A stretch of 64,000 nt of DNA, from the NCBI RefSeq assembly GCF_900101395.1, contig NZ_FMZO01000015.1, positions 58,507-122,506 on the forward strand, read 5' to 3'. Under the pieces are notes generated by a model. The model did no database searches and was not told where the DNA came from. It saw only the letters and a list, made by a program, of their open reading frames with translations. This stretch comes from Niabella drilacis (lineage in GTDB: Bacteria > Bacteroidota > Bacteroidia > Chitinophagales > Chitinophagaceae). Positions 26,574 to 36,294 of this stretch are shown here, one piece after another. Within the stretch, counting starts at the first letter, position 1, and each line of letters opens with the position of its first letter. Position numbers and translations under genes: made by a program.

Positions 26574-27437
26574 ATGGAAAAAGTTTTAAAACCTCTGTCC
26601 GGTTACCTGGCATTGATCATGGCACTGGTCGCAATAGGAGGCGGTATCTTCCTGCTTATAAACGCCGATAAGCAGATCGTTTCAATTGTGATCGGTGTAT
26701 TGCTCATATTGCTGGGTGTTTTTTTTATCAAAGGACTCATGATCATACAGCCCAATCATTCACGGGTACTCAATTTTTTTGGCAAGTACGTAGGCTCCGT
26801 AAAGGAGAACGGGTTGTTTTTTGTAAACCCGCTTTACTCCAGCCATAATATCAGCCTGCGGTACCAGAACTTCCAGGGGCAAACGCTGAAGGTCAATGAC
26901 AAAATGGGCAATCCGATTGAGATCGGGGCGGTGATCGTCTGGCAGGTGGGCGATACCTATAAGGCGGCTTACCAGGTAGCCAATTATATCGATTATGTAC
27001 GTACTCAGAGCGAAGCGGCTGTCCGGCACCTGGCAGTAAGTTTTTCTTATGATAGTATGGAAGATGAGGAAGCCGAAATGACCTTAAGAGATGGGGGTGA
27101 CCGGGTGAATAAGATCCTGGAAGAGGAGCTGGCGGAGCGGCTCGAACCGGCCGGGATCCTGATCCGGGAGGCGCGTATCAGTCACCTTGCTTACGCGCCG
27201 GAAATAGCCGGGGCCATGTTGCAGCGGCAGCAGGCTTCTGCTATTGTAGCCGCCCGTATTAAAATTGTGGAAGGCGCCGTGGGAATGGTGGATCTTGCAT
27301 TGAAGAAATTATCATCCGAAAATATTGTAGAGCTGGATGATGAGCGTAAGGCAGCAATGGTGAGTAACCTGATGGTGGTATTATGTGGTGAAAAAGCAGC
27401 CACACCGGTATTGAATGCCGGCACGCTGTATCAATAA
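26574..27437 (+). CDS. SPFH domain (stomatin/prohibitin-like) membrane protein
   Basis: 287 residues. Two N-terminal hydrophobic segments (about 13-33 and 36-54) anchor it. An SPFH domain follows from about 60 (IQPNHSRVLNFFGKYVG) to 230, then a short helical tail. SPFH proteins form large ring oligomers that organise membrane domains or regulate proteases. Its stop lies ten bases before the next gene's probable TTG start, and that gene codes for a small ribbon-helix-helix protein, an arrangement seen repeatedly with this subfamily. Confidence 0.88.
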   Translation: MEKVLKPLSGYLALIMALVAIGGGIFLLINADKQIVSIVIGVLLILLGVFFIKGLMIIQPNHSRVLNFFGKYVGSVKENGLFFVNPLYSSHNISLRYQNFQGQTLKVNDKMGNPIEIGAVIVWQVGDTYKAAYQVANYIDYVRTQSEAAVRHLAVSFSYDSMEDEEAEMTLRDGGDRVNKILEEELAERLEPAGILIREARISHLAYAPEIAGAMLQRQQASAIVAARIKIVEGAVGMVDLALKKLSSENIVELDDERKAAMVSNLMVVLCGEKAATPVLNAGTLYQ

Positions 27438-27447
27438 AAAACGGGGT

Positions 27448-27645
27448 TTGAAAGAGAAGAAGAGTTTTATATTGCGGATTGACCAGGCCACCTACCAGTT
27501 GCTGGAGAAGTGGGCGGTGGATGAGTTCCGGAGCGTGAACGGGCAGATCGAATACCTGCTGCAGCGGGCATTGATCGAAGCGGGAAGAAAGAAACCCCAG
27601 GAGCAGGCCACCCCGGAAGCAGGCAGGCGGAAAAGGCAGGACTGA
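27448..27645 (+). CDS. Arc-like ribbon-helix-helix small protein
   Basis: 65 residues from TTG 27448. An ATG at 27415 in the same frame, inside the SPFH gene, would give 76. The core KKSFILRIDQATYQLLEKWA then RSVNGQIEYLLQRALIEAG is an Arc-type ribbon-helix-helix motif: beta strand, two helices, and NGQIE at the turn. The C-terminus is a basic, probably disordered tail. The family is a DNA-binding fold, but here it travels with an SPFH membrane protein and not with a toxin gene. It may regulate the pair or work as an oligomer partner. Start choice is uncertain. Confidence 0.75.
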   Translation: MKEKKSFILRIDQATYQLLEKWAVDEFRSVNGQIEYLLQRALIEAGRKKPQEQATPEAGRRKRQD

Positions 27646-27917
27646 GCCTTTTTCTGCGCATTAATAGTATACGCCAATATCGTTTCCTTTAGGCTTTTTT
27701 ATCGTCCCGTTCGTTGTATATACTCTCAAAACAACTTTGAGTGAAATCGCAAGGTCTAACTGAAACCTGAAGCTTTAAACCCGGACCGCTCACTTAAGGA
27801 AATGACATTGATGTACAGGCAGGCACTGCCTGACAGAGGAACGATGACGGGGGGCTGTTTTTATGGTGCTTTCAAAATTGATTTTTAATCACTAACTTGC
27901 TCCAACAAGGTCTATTT

Positions 27918-30368
27918 ATGAGAGTTGTTCCTTTTTTGGCCATCACTGCCGTTACCGTATTGCTGATATACCTGCTGAACAGACCCATCGGCGATAAGGT
28001 ACCTATGCCCCTCGGCAGTTTTTTAAACCCTCAGACGGGTTTCTGGCAGAATGCGGAAGATACGGCAGCAGGTTTCAATGAGGCGTTGTCGTTTCCGCAG
28101 CTGAAAGGGAAGGTCAGCGTATATTTTGATGAGCGCCTGGTGCCGCATGTGTTTGCAGAGCGCGATGAAGATCTTTATTTTGTGCAGGGATACCTGCATG
28201 CAAAATTCCGCCTGTTCCAGATGGATCTGCAGACCCGCGCTGCAGAGGGCAGGGTAAGCGAAATTGCAGGGGTCAAAGCCATTAATTACGACCGGGAACA
28301 GCGGCGCCTGGGAATGAAGTTTGCTGCAGAAAACTCATTACAGGCTATGGAAAAGGATGCCCGCTCGCTGCAGATCTACTCGGCATATACCGCAGGCATC
28401 AATGCCTATATTCATTCGCTAAAAAAAAGCGGGTTGCCGCTCGAATATAAAATACTGGATTTTGAGCCGGAGGAGTGGACCAATTTAAGGACGGCATTAC
28501 TGTTGAAAATGATGGCTAAAATGCTGGCCTCCGGAACTGAAAAAGACCTGGCTTATACCCGCCTGCACCAGGTGTTTTCTACCGGTCAGCTCAATGCATT
28601 ATATCCCCAGGTGCCCGATTCATTAAAGCCCATTGTTCCGCCGGGAACCCTTTTCCCGGCGCCGGGTGTATCACCGGTAACACCGGCGGATGCAGATACG
28701 GCTTATTTTAAAGAAGTGCCCCCGGTAACTGCTTTTGAACAATCCACCCCGGACCCGGATAACGGGAGTAATAACTGGGTAGTAGCCGGCAGCAAAACGG
28801 CCGGGAAGGCGCCGATCCTGGCGAATGATCCCCACCTGGAGCTTTCGTTACCTTCTATCTGGTATGAAATGCAGCTAAGCACTCCGCAGGGAAGGGCCTA
28901 TGGCGCTACATTACCGGGCAGCCCCTATATCATTATCGGCTTCAACGACAGCATTGCCTGGGGGGTTACCAATGCCCAGCGGGATGTAAAAGATTATTTT
29001 GCCATACGGTTTAAAAACAGCCGGCGCAATGAGTACTGGTTTCATCAGCAATGGAAACCGGCGCAGCAACGCATTGAAGCCATCGGGGTGAAGGGCCGGC
29101 CCACCATATATGATACTGTTGCCTATACCGTATTCGGCCCGGTAATGTATGATGAAACATTCAGGGATACCCTTACGCAGAACAACGGGCTGGCTGTTAA
29201 ATGGGCCGCGCATCATACCGGCGATGATGGCAATACCTTCTACCTGCTCAACCGGGCAAAAAATTATGAGGACTATGTAAACGCGATAAGGCTCTTCGAA
29301 TGTCCGGGGCAGAATTTTGTATTTGCATCCAAATCGGATACCATTGCGCTTTGGCAGCAGGGTAAGTTCCCTGCCCGGTGGAACAACCAGGGCATGTACG
29401 TGATGCCGGGCACAGACAGCCGTTATGACTGGCAGGCCCTGATACCGCAGGCAGAAAATCCTCATGCCGTTAATCCCGGCAGGGGCTACCTGTTCAGCGC
29501 GAACCAACGCCCTGCGGATGCCCGGTATCCCTATTATATTCCCGGGGCGTATATTACACCGCGGGCCGGAGCTATCGATCAATACCTGGGTTCGATGAAC
29601 CACATTACGGTACAGGATATGATGGAATTACAGAACAACTATTTTAACATCATGGCCCGGGATATGGTGCCCCTGATGCTGAAGTATACCGATGAAGACC
29701 GGCTTTCGGCACCTGCCCGAAAATATTATTCCATGGTAAAGGACTGGGACCTGTTTGCGGGGCCATCCTCTGCAGGACAAACGGTATACCAGGTGTGGAT
29801 GGACTCCCTGTTGGTGAACATCTGGCAGGATGAGCTGGGCCGTGCCGGTTTTAAAGTGGAGCTGCCGGCAGAGCAAACCCTTATGGAGCTGCTGGAAAAG
29901 GATTCTACGGTGATGGGTTATGTCGACAATATAAACACCGCTGCCAGGGAAACGATACATACACAAATGACCGATGCGCTGAATAAAACGGCTGTCCTTA
30001 TGGAGGGCCTGGAGAAGGACGGGAAACTGGAATGGGCAAAGTTTAAAGATGTAAGCATTTATCACCTGTTGGGAAATGCATTGCTGCCTTTTGCGCGTAC
30101 CGGTTTAAATGTGGGGGGCTGGAGCAATATTATCAACGCGGTTAAAAAAAGCCATGGTCCCAGCTGGCGTATGGTGGTTCAGTTAAGTACACCCACGGAA
30201 GCCTATGGCGTTTATCCCGGTGGACAAAGCGGCAACCCGGGAAGCCGTTTTTATGATAACGCTATTGACACCTGGGCTTCCGGTAAGTATTACCGGCTCT
30301 GGTTCATGAGCGAGGGGGAAGAGCGCGATACCCGCGTGAAGTGGCGTATGGATTTTTCAAAAGGCTGA
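27918..30368 (+). CDS. Penicillin acylase family protein
   Basis: 816 residues from ATG 27918. A hydrophobic N-terminal segment (about 3-22) directs export. N-terminal nucleophile hydrolase precursor: alpha chain, spacer, then the autocatalytic cleavage site PDNGSNNWVVAG with the nucleophile Ser near residue 284. The beta chain contains LPSIWYEMQL, GVTNAQRDVKDYF and the oxyanion/substrate region GSMNHITVQDM. Family members deacylate penicillins, cephalosporins or acyl-homoserine lactones. In Bacteroidota the natural role is unknown. Quorum-signal breakdown and antibiotic cleavage are both possible. Confidence 0.9.
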   Translation: MRVVPFLAITAVTVLLIYLLNRPIGDKVPMPLGSFLNPQTGFWQNAEDTAAGFNEALSFPQLKGKVSVYFDERLVPHVFAERDEDLYFVQGYLHAKFRLFQMDLQTRAAEGRVSEIAGVKAINYDREQRRLGMKFAAENSLQAMEKDARSLQIYSAYTAGINAYIHSLKKSGLPLEYKILDFEPEEWTNLRTALLLKMMAKMLASGTEKDLAYTRLHQVFSTGQLNALYPQVPDSLKPIVPPGTLFPAPGVSPVTPADADTAYFKEVPPVTAFEQSTPDPDNGSNNWVVAGSKTAGKAPILANDPHLELSLPSIWYEMQLSTPQGRAYGATLPGSPYIIIGFNDSIAWGVTNAQRDVKDYFAIRFKNSRRNEYWFHQQWKPAQQRIEAIGVKGRPTIYDTVAYTVFGPVMYDETFRDTLTQNNGLAVKWAAHHTGDDGNTFYLLNRAKNYEDYVNAIRLFECPGQNFVFASKSDTIALWQQGKFPARWNNQGMYVMPGTDSRYDWQALIPQAENPHAVNPGRGYLFSANQRPADARYPYYIPGAYITPRAGAIDQYLGSMNHITVQDMMELQNNYFNIMARDMVPLMLKYTDEDRLSAPARKYYSMVKDWDLFAGPSSAGQTVYQVWMDSLLVNIWQDELGRAGFKVELPAEQTLMELLEKDSTVMGYVDNINTAARETIHTQMTDALNKTAVLMEGLEKDGKLEWAKFKDVSIYHLLGNALLPFARTGLNVGGWSNIINAVKKSHGPSWRMVVQLSTPTEAYGVYPGGQSGNPGSRFYDNAIDTWASGKYYRLWFMSEGEERDTRVKWRMDFSKG

Positions 30369-30409
30369 CCTCAATTTTTCTTAATACAATTTTATCTTAA
30401 TTAAAGCAT

Positions 30410-30772
30410 ATGAAATTCCTGGTCAGCATTCTTGCAACCGCTTTATTATCCTATATCGGCGGGGTTTATTTTCCCTGGTGGACGATTGCTGTAGCGGGGT
30501 TTGCGGTGTCGCTGATCCTGCCTCAAAGACCGCCGGTTGCTTTTTTATCGGGCTTCACAGGTGTTTTTCTGCTCTGGCTGTTGCTGGCGCTGCTGATCAA
30601 TACCGCAAATGGCGGCATCCTTGCCGGCAGGGTGGGGGCATTGCTGGGCATCGGCAACAGCCCGGTATTGCTGGCGGTGATCGGTGGTGTCATTGGAGGG
30701 CTGGTTGCCGGGATGGGAGCGTTAAGCGCTGCGTATTTAAGGCGACCGGAGCGGGGGAGGAAGGCAAATTAA
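30410..30772 (+). CDS. Small hydrophobic membrane protein, unknown function
   Basis: 120 residues with about four predicted membrane segments (roughly 3-18, 21-36, 43-62 and 82-108) and glycine-rich helices (GGVIGGLVAGMGAL). No catalytic or binding motif. It lies 41 bases after the penicillin acylase gene in the same direction and may be co-transcribed with it. It was not recognised as a named family. Confidence 0.7.
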   Translation: MKFLVSILATALLSYIGGVYFPWWTIAVAGFAVSLILPQRPPVAFLSGFTGVFLLWLLLALLINTANGGILAGRVGALLGIGNSPVLLAVIGGVIGGLVAGMGALSAAYLRRPERGRKAN

Positions 30773-30952
30773 GACGTATTTATTTGCAATGTTTACCCGG
30801 CACTGTATATTGAAATGTAATAGATGTTTTGCTACGGGTACAAGCCGCCAGGTAGTCCCCCGGGATGTGACTGCTGGCCCACAAAAGGGAATCAGAAAAG
30901 AAGGCATCTTCGCCAGGCCGAAACCCGGTTGAAAAGACGGTCGGGGTCCCGG

Positions 30953-32869
30953 CTATTCCGGCCGGGGAGCGAGCTCCCTCGAAAACAGCAGCGTATTGGT
31001 ATCGTCCCGGACCTCGATATAAGATTTGCCTTTATAGGCGGAATAGATGTTCACCTCCTGCGATTTGTTTTCCAGTTGTTTTACAAATAAGGGTAAGGGC
31101 AGCGGACTGTTGCGGCTTTTTCTTTTCTTACTTTTATACAGGTACAGGGTTACCTCTTTTTTTGTTGCAGCATCTGCAGCCGTATAATGAAACGTGAATT
31201 TATTTAGGGGCAGCAACCGGTTTTGATAATAAAAATCGTAATCGAAATATTGCAGGGTGGTCGGTGGAAATACGTTCACATCCGCCACCAGATTGTTGGG
31301 GCGATAACTGTGGCCATCTGTATCCGAGCTCAAAACATAATAGTTGCTGATCAGGGAATCTTTCAGGTAGGACCACTTTTCAAAAGCCTGAGCAATGGTA
31401 AAAACTTCCTGCTGCGAATAGTAATGCAGGTAATCTGCCAGGGTATTGGGGCTGGCTCCTTTTTTCGACTTTCCAATATTTCCGGCGTTGGCAAGGATCA
31501 ATAATTTATGACCGCTTCTGATCCTGGCTTTTCTTACAAGGTACCGGGCAGCGGCTTTGTTACGTTCGCCATCGGTACAACTGCTGCAAAGATCATAGCC
31601 GGTCACTTTTATCCCGATATTACCGGCATATTCAATTAAGTTATGCAGTACCGGCTCCCGGACATGGAATCCCGACTTTATGCTGATCCGGTTTGCCCGG
31701 AATTTTTTATGAAGGTCTTCTATTGCCAGGTGTGTAAAGCCCCTTTTCTTCAGCGAGTCCAGTAAATGAAACAGGAAGGCGCGGTTTCTTACATCGTACC
31801 CCAGGTCATTAAAGGCAATTATTTTACGATCCGCAATCTGGTCCAGGATATACTGGTCCGCCGGCACAATGGAATAGCCCCTGGGGTATGAAAAGCCTTT
31901 TATGGAACTGTCTTCAACAGCCGCTTTGTGCAAACCCAGAAAGGACAAATAGGTCGATAAGCTTCTCCGGTGGTTGCTATACGAATAAACGTCATCACTT
32001 TGCTCCAGTTCAGTTTTATCCCAGTTCTTCAGGATATTTACGGGGGCAGCATAGGAAAGGATTCCGTTATGGGCAAAAGCACTGTCGGCGATCTTGAAAT
32101 AGTTGTGGTATACGAATTGATCGGCGTTCTTTAGGGAACTGGAGACAGGTCCTATATACCAAAAGCCCCTGATCTGTAAGATCGTATCTGCGCCATACCT
32201 GCGGAGCCCATAACCATAAGTAGCTGAAGAATCCTCCAGGATATGTTTTTCATAAAGATCCCGGGACGCGCTTACCGGGAGGTCCAGGATTTTTGAGCGA
32301 TCTGAATAAGGCAGGAAGCCGAGTACAAGAAAAGATGCCTCATCCGCATTGTTGCTTACGAATTCAGCAGATGCGATCCATTTGTTTACGGGATCATGGG
32401 AGTAGTAGGTCTGAACCAGGCGTTTTTTGTTGAATCTGTTGCCTCCCGCGCGCCGGTACAATTCAATCTTCCGGAAATGCGTTGAAAGATACCCGTTAAT
32501 GGGGAGGTTGCGCCGGATCTTAAACACCAGCAGGTATTCCGGAAGGGCTTCCTCATTGCTTCTTGTTGCGGCATATACCGGTATTAAATGGTCTTTATAG
32601 CGCTTTAGCTGTTTAAAAAAACGGGTCTTCTTCAGCCGGGCCAGGGACCTCCTGTCGATATATTTGAACCCATACACTCTTTTGTTGAAACCCGTGTTTG
32701 TTGCAGTGTCAAAAAAGAACCGTTCCGGGAAATCCTCCCGGACAAAGGTTTTGCTCTTCAGCGGCATAAAATTGGATGAGCTGCAACCGCAACAGAGTGT
32801 AATAAAAACAGCTAATGCGGCAAGGTTCATACGAGCCCGGCTGGCAGCAACGGCTTTTACAATTCCCAT
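30953..32869 (-). CDS. Lipoprotein of unknown function, possible ChaN/EreA-like domain
   Basis: 638 residues. A second Met at residue 14 (32830) also gives a good lipoprotein signal ending in LCCGC. The N-terminal 330 residues are mixed alpha/beta with many Tyr and Arg and no known motif. The C-terminal part (about 345-520) has alternating strands and helices: KIIAFNDLGYDVRNRAFLFH, GFTHLAIEDL and KLLILANAGNIGKSKKG. That pattern resembles the ChaN/erythromycin-esterase superfamily, though the usual GExH motif is replaced. It stands alone on the minus strand. Function should be left open. Confidence 0.6.
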   Translation of the reverse strand: MGIVKAVAASRARMNLAALAVFITLCCGCSSSNFMPLKSKTFVREDFPERFFFDTATNTGFNKRVYGFKYIDRRSLARLKKTRFFKQLKRYKDHLIPVYAATRSNEEALPEYLLVFKIRRNLPINGYLSTHFRKIELYRRAGGNRFNKKRLVQTYYSHDPVNKWIASAEFVSNNADEASFLVLGFLPYSDRSKILDLPVSASRDLYEKHILEDSSATYGYGLRRYGADTILQIRGFWYIGPVSSSLKNADQFVYHNYFKIADSAFAHNGILSYAAPVNILKNWDKTELEQSDDVYSYSNHRRSLSTYLSFLGLHKAAVEDSSIKGFSYPRGYSIVPADQYILDQIADRKIIAFNDLGYDVRNRAFLFHLLDSLKKRGFTHLAIEDLHKKFRANRISIKSGFHVREPVLHNLIEYAGNIGIKVTGYDLCSSCTDGERNKAAARYLVRKARIRSGHKLLILANAGNIGKSKKGASPNTLADYLHYYSQQEVFTIAQAFEKWSYLKDSLISNYYVLSSDTDGHSYRPNNLVADVNVFPPTTLQYFDYDFYYQNRLLPLNKFTFHYTAADAATKKEVTLYLYKSKKRKSRNSPLPLPLFVKQLENKSQEVNIYSAYKGKSYIEVRDDTNTLLFSRELAPRPE

Positions 32870-32983
32870 AATGACAACTTATGCATGATTATTGCTCCTC
32901 AGAATGACGGAAAATTCCCGGGCGGTATTGAACGCAGGTCTCTGCCGAAGTTCCGATCGCTGATTGGCGAAAACGGATAACGG

Positions 32984-34411
32984 TTAAGCTTCCGTTACCA
33001 CGAAGGTGATGGGCTGCTTGCGGTAGGCTTTTACACTTTTCCCGTTAACAACAGCCGGGGTCCACCTGCCGGATTGCCGGATCACCCGCTTTACTTCTGC
33101 GGCCATACCAAAGCCAGGGTCTTTAATGATCTTTACATCGCTTACATTCCCCGCACGATCTACTACAAACTGGGCAATAACCTGGTAATTTCCTGCTTTG
33201 GCTCCGTGCTCTACGGGTACTTCTCCCCGGAGATTCCGCTCAAGGAATTGTGACCAGTTGCCCGGGTAGGCAGCATCCTTTTGCACTTTGGAATAGACCT
33301 CGGGCTCATTGTCCCTGACGATCTTTGGAGGGGTAAACGTTTTTACTTCTTTCACTTCCGGGTCTTTGACGATCCTGGGTGGAGCCATGCGCACTTCTTT
33401 TACCTCAGCGGTATCCGTTGCGGCAGGAGCTGCTGCGCTGCTGTCCGGCGCCATCCCGTTGTTGTCCGGTATTACAGCTGCCGCACCATTGGTGGTGGAA
33501 TCAGGTCCTTTTTCAGGCGCCTGGTCGGCCGATTGGCAACTAACGATGAACAGGACGGATAAAAGGATGAACAGCGGCAGCGCCATCCATTGTCTTATGA
33601 GCGGCTGATGCATTGCATGCGGCTTGGTTAACATGTTAATTCTTCTTTTTAACTGGTTATTGAAGAACGGGTGTGCCAGCTGTTGCTGCTTATAGTGGAT
33701 GGCTTCGGTGATCAGCAGGGTCGCATATTCCAGTTCATCGGCATCCTTTGCTGCATAGGCATCTGCCGAAAATTCATGAACAGCCTTGAGCTCATTTTTC
33801 ATCAGCCAGAAGAAAGGGTTCACCCATACCAGCGCTGTTATGATCTCCGAGAACAGCACATCAGCGCTGTGCCATTGTTTGATGTGAAGGTATTCATGCT
33901 GTAATATTTTCTTACCCCGCTCTGTATGTTCGTCAATTGCAGGAGACCAGAACAGCCAGTTGAAAAAAGAATAGGGAGCTGCAGCGTCATTGGTTTCGAC
34001 AATAAGCAGGGAATGCCATCTTTGTGTATTATTGAAAGCCCGTTTTTTTATAAGAACAGCAAGACCGGCGATGACCCTTGCAACCAGGAACAGCACGATA
34101 CCGCAATAGATGCAGCAAAGGATCCAGGCAAAGGTTACGGGGGCATTTTGTGATGATGAAACCACCACCTCAGGCAGCAGCAATTCATTATACTTTACCA
34201 GGGTTTGAATACCGATATTGCTCTCTGTTGTTATGGAGATATAAAGGGGCACTTTAATAAAGGGTACCAAAAGGCTTAGTAATAAACTACCCAGTAAAAA
34301 GAACCGGTTGAACCGGTGCAGTTTCCTGTTTTTTAAAAAAAGCAGGTAATAGCAGTAAAGCAGCCCGGAGCAAAGAAGCATTTGTAAAAAATAGGTGGCG
34401 ATCGATTTCAT
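32984..34411 (-). CDS. M56 family (BlaR1-like) peptidase with C-terminal TonB domain
   Basis: 475 residues. Four membrane helices in the first 290 residues surround a cytoplasmic metalloprotease loop with zinc motif HEYLH (172-176). A lipobox-like FIVSC follows the last helix. A Pro/Ala-rich periplasmic linker (about 295-385) leads to a TonB_C domain (GEVPVEHGAKAGNYQVIAQF to QPITFVV). The M56 part resembles BlaR1/MecR1, which cleaves a BlaI repressor after sensing a ligand. The ATG overlaps the stop of a 56-codon open frame (ATGA at 34408-34411). It closes the signalling cluster that begins with BlaI. Confidence 0.9.
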   Translation of the reverse strand: MKSIATYFLQMLLCSGLLYCYYLLFLKNRKLHRFNRFFLLGSLLLSLLVPFIKVPLYISITTESNIGIQTLVKYNELLLPEVVVSSSQNAPVTFAWILCCIYCGIVLFLVARVIAGLAVLIKKRAFNNTQRWHSLLIVETNDAAAPYSFFNWLFWSPAIDEHTERGKKILQHEYLHIKQWHSADVLFSEIITALVWVNPFFWLMKNELKAVHEFSADAYAAKDADELEYATLLITEAIHYKQQQLAHPFFNNQLKRRINMLTKPHAMHQPLIRQWMALPLFILLSVLFIVSCQSADQAPEKGPDSTTNGAAAVIPDNNGMAPDSSAAAPAATDTAEVKEVRMAPPRIVKDPEVKEVKTFTPPKIVRDNEPEVYSKVQKDAAYPGNWSQFLERNLRGEVPVEHGAKAGNYQVIAQFVVDRAGNVSDVKIIKDPGFGMAAEVKRVIRQSGRWTPAVVNGKSVKAYRKQPITFVVTEA

Positions 34412-34578
34412 AAAAAATAATTAAAAGTCATTGTTTTGTCTTTGGCAATTTCAAAAAAAACAATCACAGCATTCTCCCTTTCTTTAACCGGAAGCGTATT
34501 CAAAACCTTCTCCTTCGGTTGGCTTTTGCAACGCCCAATAATAACGAAAAAGAATATAGTATATAATAGCAGGTTCAT
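34408..34578 (-). CDS. Possible 56-residue membrane peptide or lipoprotein
   Basis: The minus strand encodes 56 residues starting MNLLLYTIFFFVIIGRC. A hydrophobic stretch followed by Arg-Cys could be a lipoprotein signal or a single membrane helix. The remainder is charged and polar. Its TGA overlaps the start ATG of the M56 gene (ATGA), a strong sign of translational coupling. It was not recognised. It may be a regulatory leader peptide or a remnant. No promoter is visible; it would be expressed within the cluster. Confidence 0.35.
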   Translation of the reverse strand: MNLLLYTIFFFVIIGRCKSQPKEKVLNTLPVKERENAVIVFFEIAKDKTMTFNYFL

Positions 34579-34704
34579 TTTTTTCTATTTAAATCAGAGG
34601 TGTTTTACACCACTGGGATTTAAGCGTCGGAGCATAAATTCATCGTAATCAGCAGTAATCTTCCTTTTACTTACCAGGGAGAGGGTTCTAATTCAAAAGA
34701 TTTC

Positions 34705-36081
34705 TTATTTAAGCGTACGTCGCAGGATGTTGTTAAAATCGCTTTCGCTCGGACGGTTGAAATTTGCAGACAAACATTTTCCTGCGGCATTAAAAAGTAT
34801 AAATCTCGGTACGTTGGTTATGGCATATATTTCCTTAAGCAGGTTGTCCTTATAATCTGCTAACAAAAAAGTTCTCCGGGGGTCAAGCTTCCTTTGTTTG
34901 ACAAACTTTTTCCATCGTTCTTCATCTTCATCGATCGACAACGAGATAAAGGTAACAGGAGGATTGGCGGCCTGGGCTTTAAGTAAGTACGGGAATTCCT
35001 GGATGCATGGCCCGCACCAGGTAGCCCAGAAGTCTATAAATAACGGCCGGTTCGTTTTTATGACACTACCCAGTGTTACGGTTTTTCCATCTGTGGTCTT
35101 AAGCTTAGCCTGCAATATATCCGGCAGTTTTTTTAAAGATTTCTTATACTCATCGTAAAACTGTTGTGCCTTTCGCTTATGGGCTGGCTCTAATTCAGAA
35201 TGCCGTAGCTCGTTCATGACCATTTCAGCACTTGTTATGGTGGTATTGCTGGCATTGTGCAGGATATAAAACATTTTCTGCATCAGTAGAAAATCAACTG
35301 CAGATCTGTTAAAATACTTTTTTACGGTTTTGATAAAATACAGATTTTGTTCATCCTGGTTGAGGTAGTCGGGGTAATCTTTTATTGTCAAATAAGTAGC
35401 AAAGCTGTAAATAGCCATCCTGTAACCATTGGAGGCTGTTTTAAAAAAGAGTGACTTTATCTTATTCAGCACCTGCAAAGTAGCATATTCATTTAATAGA
35501 CCCGCAGTCATGATGCCATTGACTTCCGAACTCAGGTAGTCATTCAATCGCTCGTATTCATAGTCTTCAAAAAACTTTTTTTCAAAAGCCGGATCTTTAG
35601 ACTGGAGGTATTGATGGACAAAGATCTTTTTCCGTTTATAAAAATCATCAATAGCTCCTGCCAGTATGGTTACGGAGGATGCGGTATCCTGCTTACGAAA
35701 ATAGTTCAGCCCCTTTTCCCGTAGTGCTTTTGAGAGCCAGATGGAGGAATCATTGGAAGCACAGGGAGCTGCTTTGGACAGGTTTTTATCGAAGCATAAT
35801 TTAATGGTATCCCCGTTCCAAACGGTAAGCGATTGGCCATTAGAGACCTGTATTTCGGTGCTTGCCAGTTCAACCTTTTGTGGCTGGTTGTAGACCAGGC
35901 GGATATCCTTGCTATAAATATACGGATAGGGGTAGCTGGTACTTTCGGATACTGTAGTCTCTAAGACTTTTTTTGAGCGATCCGTATTGAGCAGGTAAAT
36001 GCTTATCCGGTCCTGGCTGGTTGCGATTATGGAAATAAAAAGCGGAAGCAAGAAGAAGAAAATTGTCTTTATGGTATACAT
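34705..36081 (-). CDS. TlpA-like periplasmic thioredoxin-fold protein
   Basis: 458 residues with an N-terminal signal peptide (about 1-22). The C-terminal 130 residues form a thioredoxin fold of the TlpA/ResA type with active site WATWCGPC near residue 355 and a cis-Pro region NVPRFILFNAAG. The N-terminal 320 residues are largely helical with no named motif. It should be a periplasmic disulfide reductase. It lies between two M56 peptidase genes on the same strand, and both partners have periplasmic domains, so a redox role in that sensing system is possible but unproven. Confidence 0.87.
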   Translation of the reverse strand: MYTIKTIFFFLLPLFISIIATSQDRISIYLLNTDRSKKVLETTVSESTSYPYPYIYSKDIRLVYNQPQKVELASTEIQVSNGQSLTVWNGDTIKLCFDKNLSKAAPCASNDSSIWLSKALREKGLNYFRKQDTASSVTILAGAIDDFYKRKKIFVHQYLQSKDPAFEKKFFEDYEYERLNDYLSSEVNGIMTAGLLNEYATLQVLNKIKSLFFKTASNGYRMAIYSFATYLTIKDYPDYLNQDEQNLYFIKTVKKYFNRSAVDFLLMQKMFYILHNASNTTITSAEMVMNELRHSELEPAHKRKAQQFYDEYKKSLKKLPDILQAKLKTTDGKTVTLGSVIKTNRPLFIDFWATWCGPCIQEFPYLLKAQAANPPVTFISLSIDEDEERWKKFVKQRKLDPRRTFLLADYKDNLLKEIYAITNVPRFILFNAAGKCLSANFNRPSESDFNNILRRTLK

Positions 36082-36294
36082 GGAGATTAAAATATTAAGA
36101 TAGTACAGGTTGATAAGATCTGGAGGAACTACAATTGAAATAATGAACAGGCATTTTCAACGTTGATGGTAGTTATAAGATAGGCCCCTTGAAACTTTAC
36201 ATCTAAGAGACAAAGGAAACAAATTGTAAAAAATAAATATGTGTTGAATCAGGATCTTATCGCTGGTTTTAATGTAAGGCAGGCATGGGCGCTT

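Noticed and set aside
27918..30368. Penicillin acylase as part of a beta-lactam resistance system with the BlaI cluster
   Set aside because: The genes are about 8 kb apart from the BlaI end, on opposite strands, with no beta-lactamase or shared operator seen.
34436..34648. 70-residue plus-strand frame opposite the small minus-strand frame
   Set aside because: No start signal or recognisable protein character; the minus-strand frame is better supported by the ATGA overlap.
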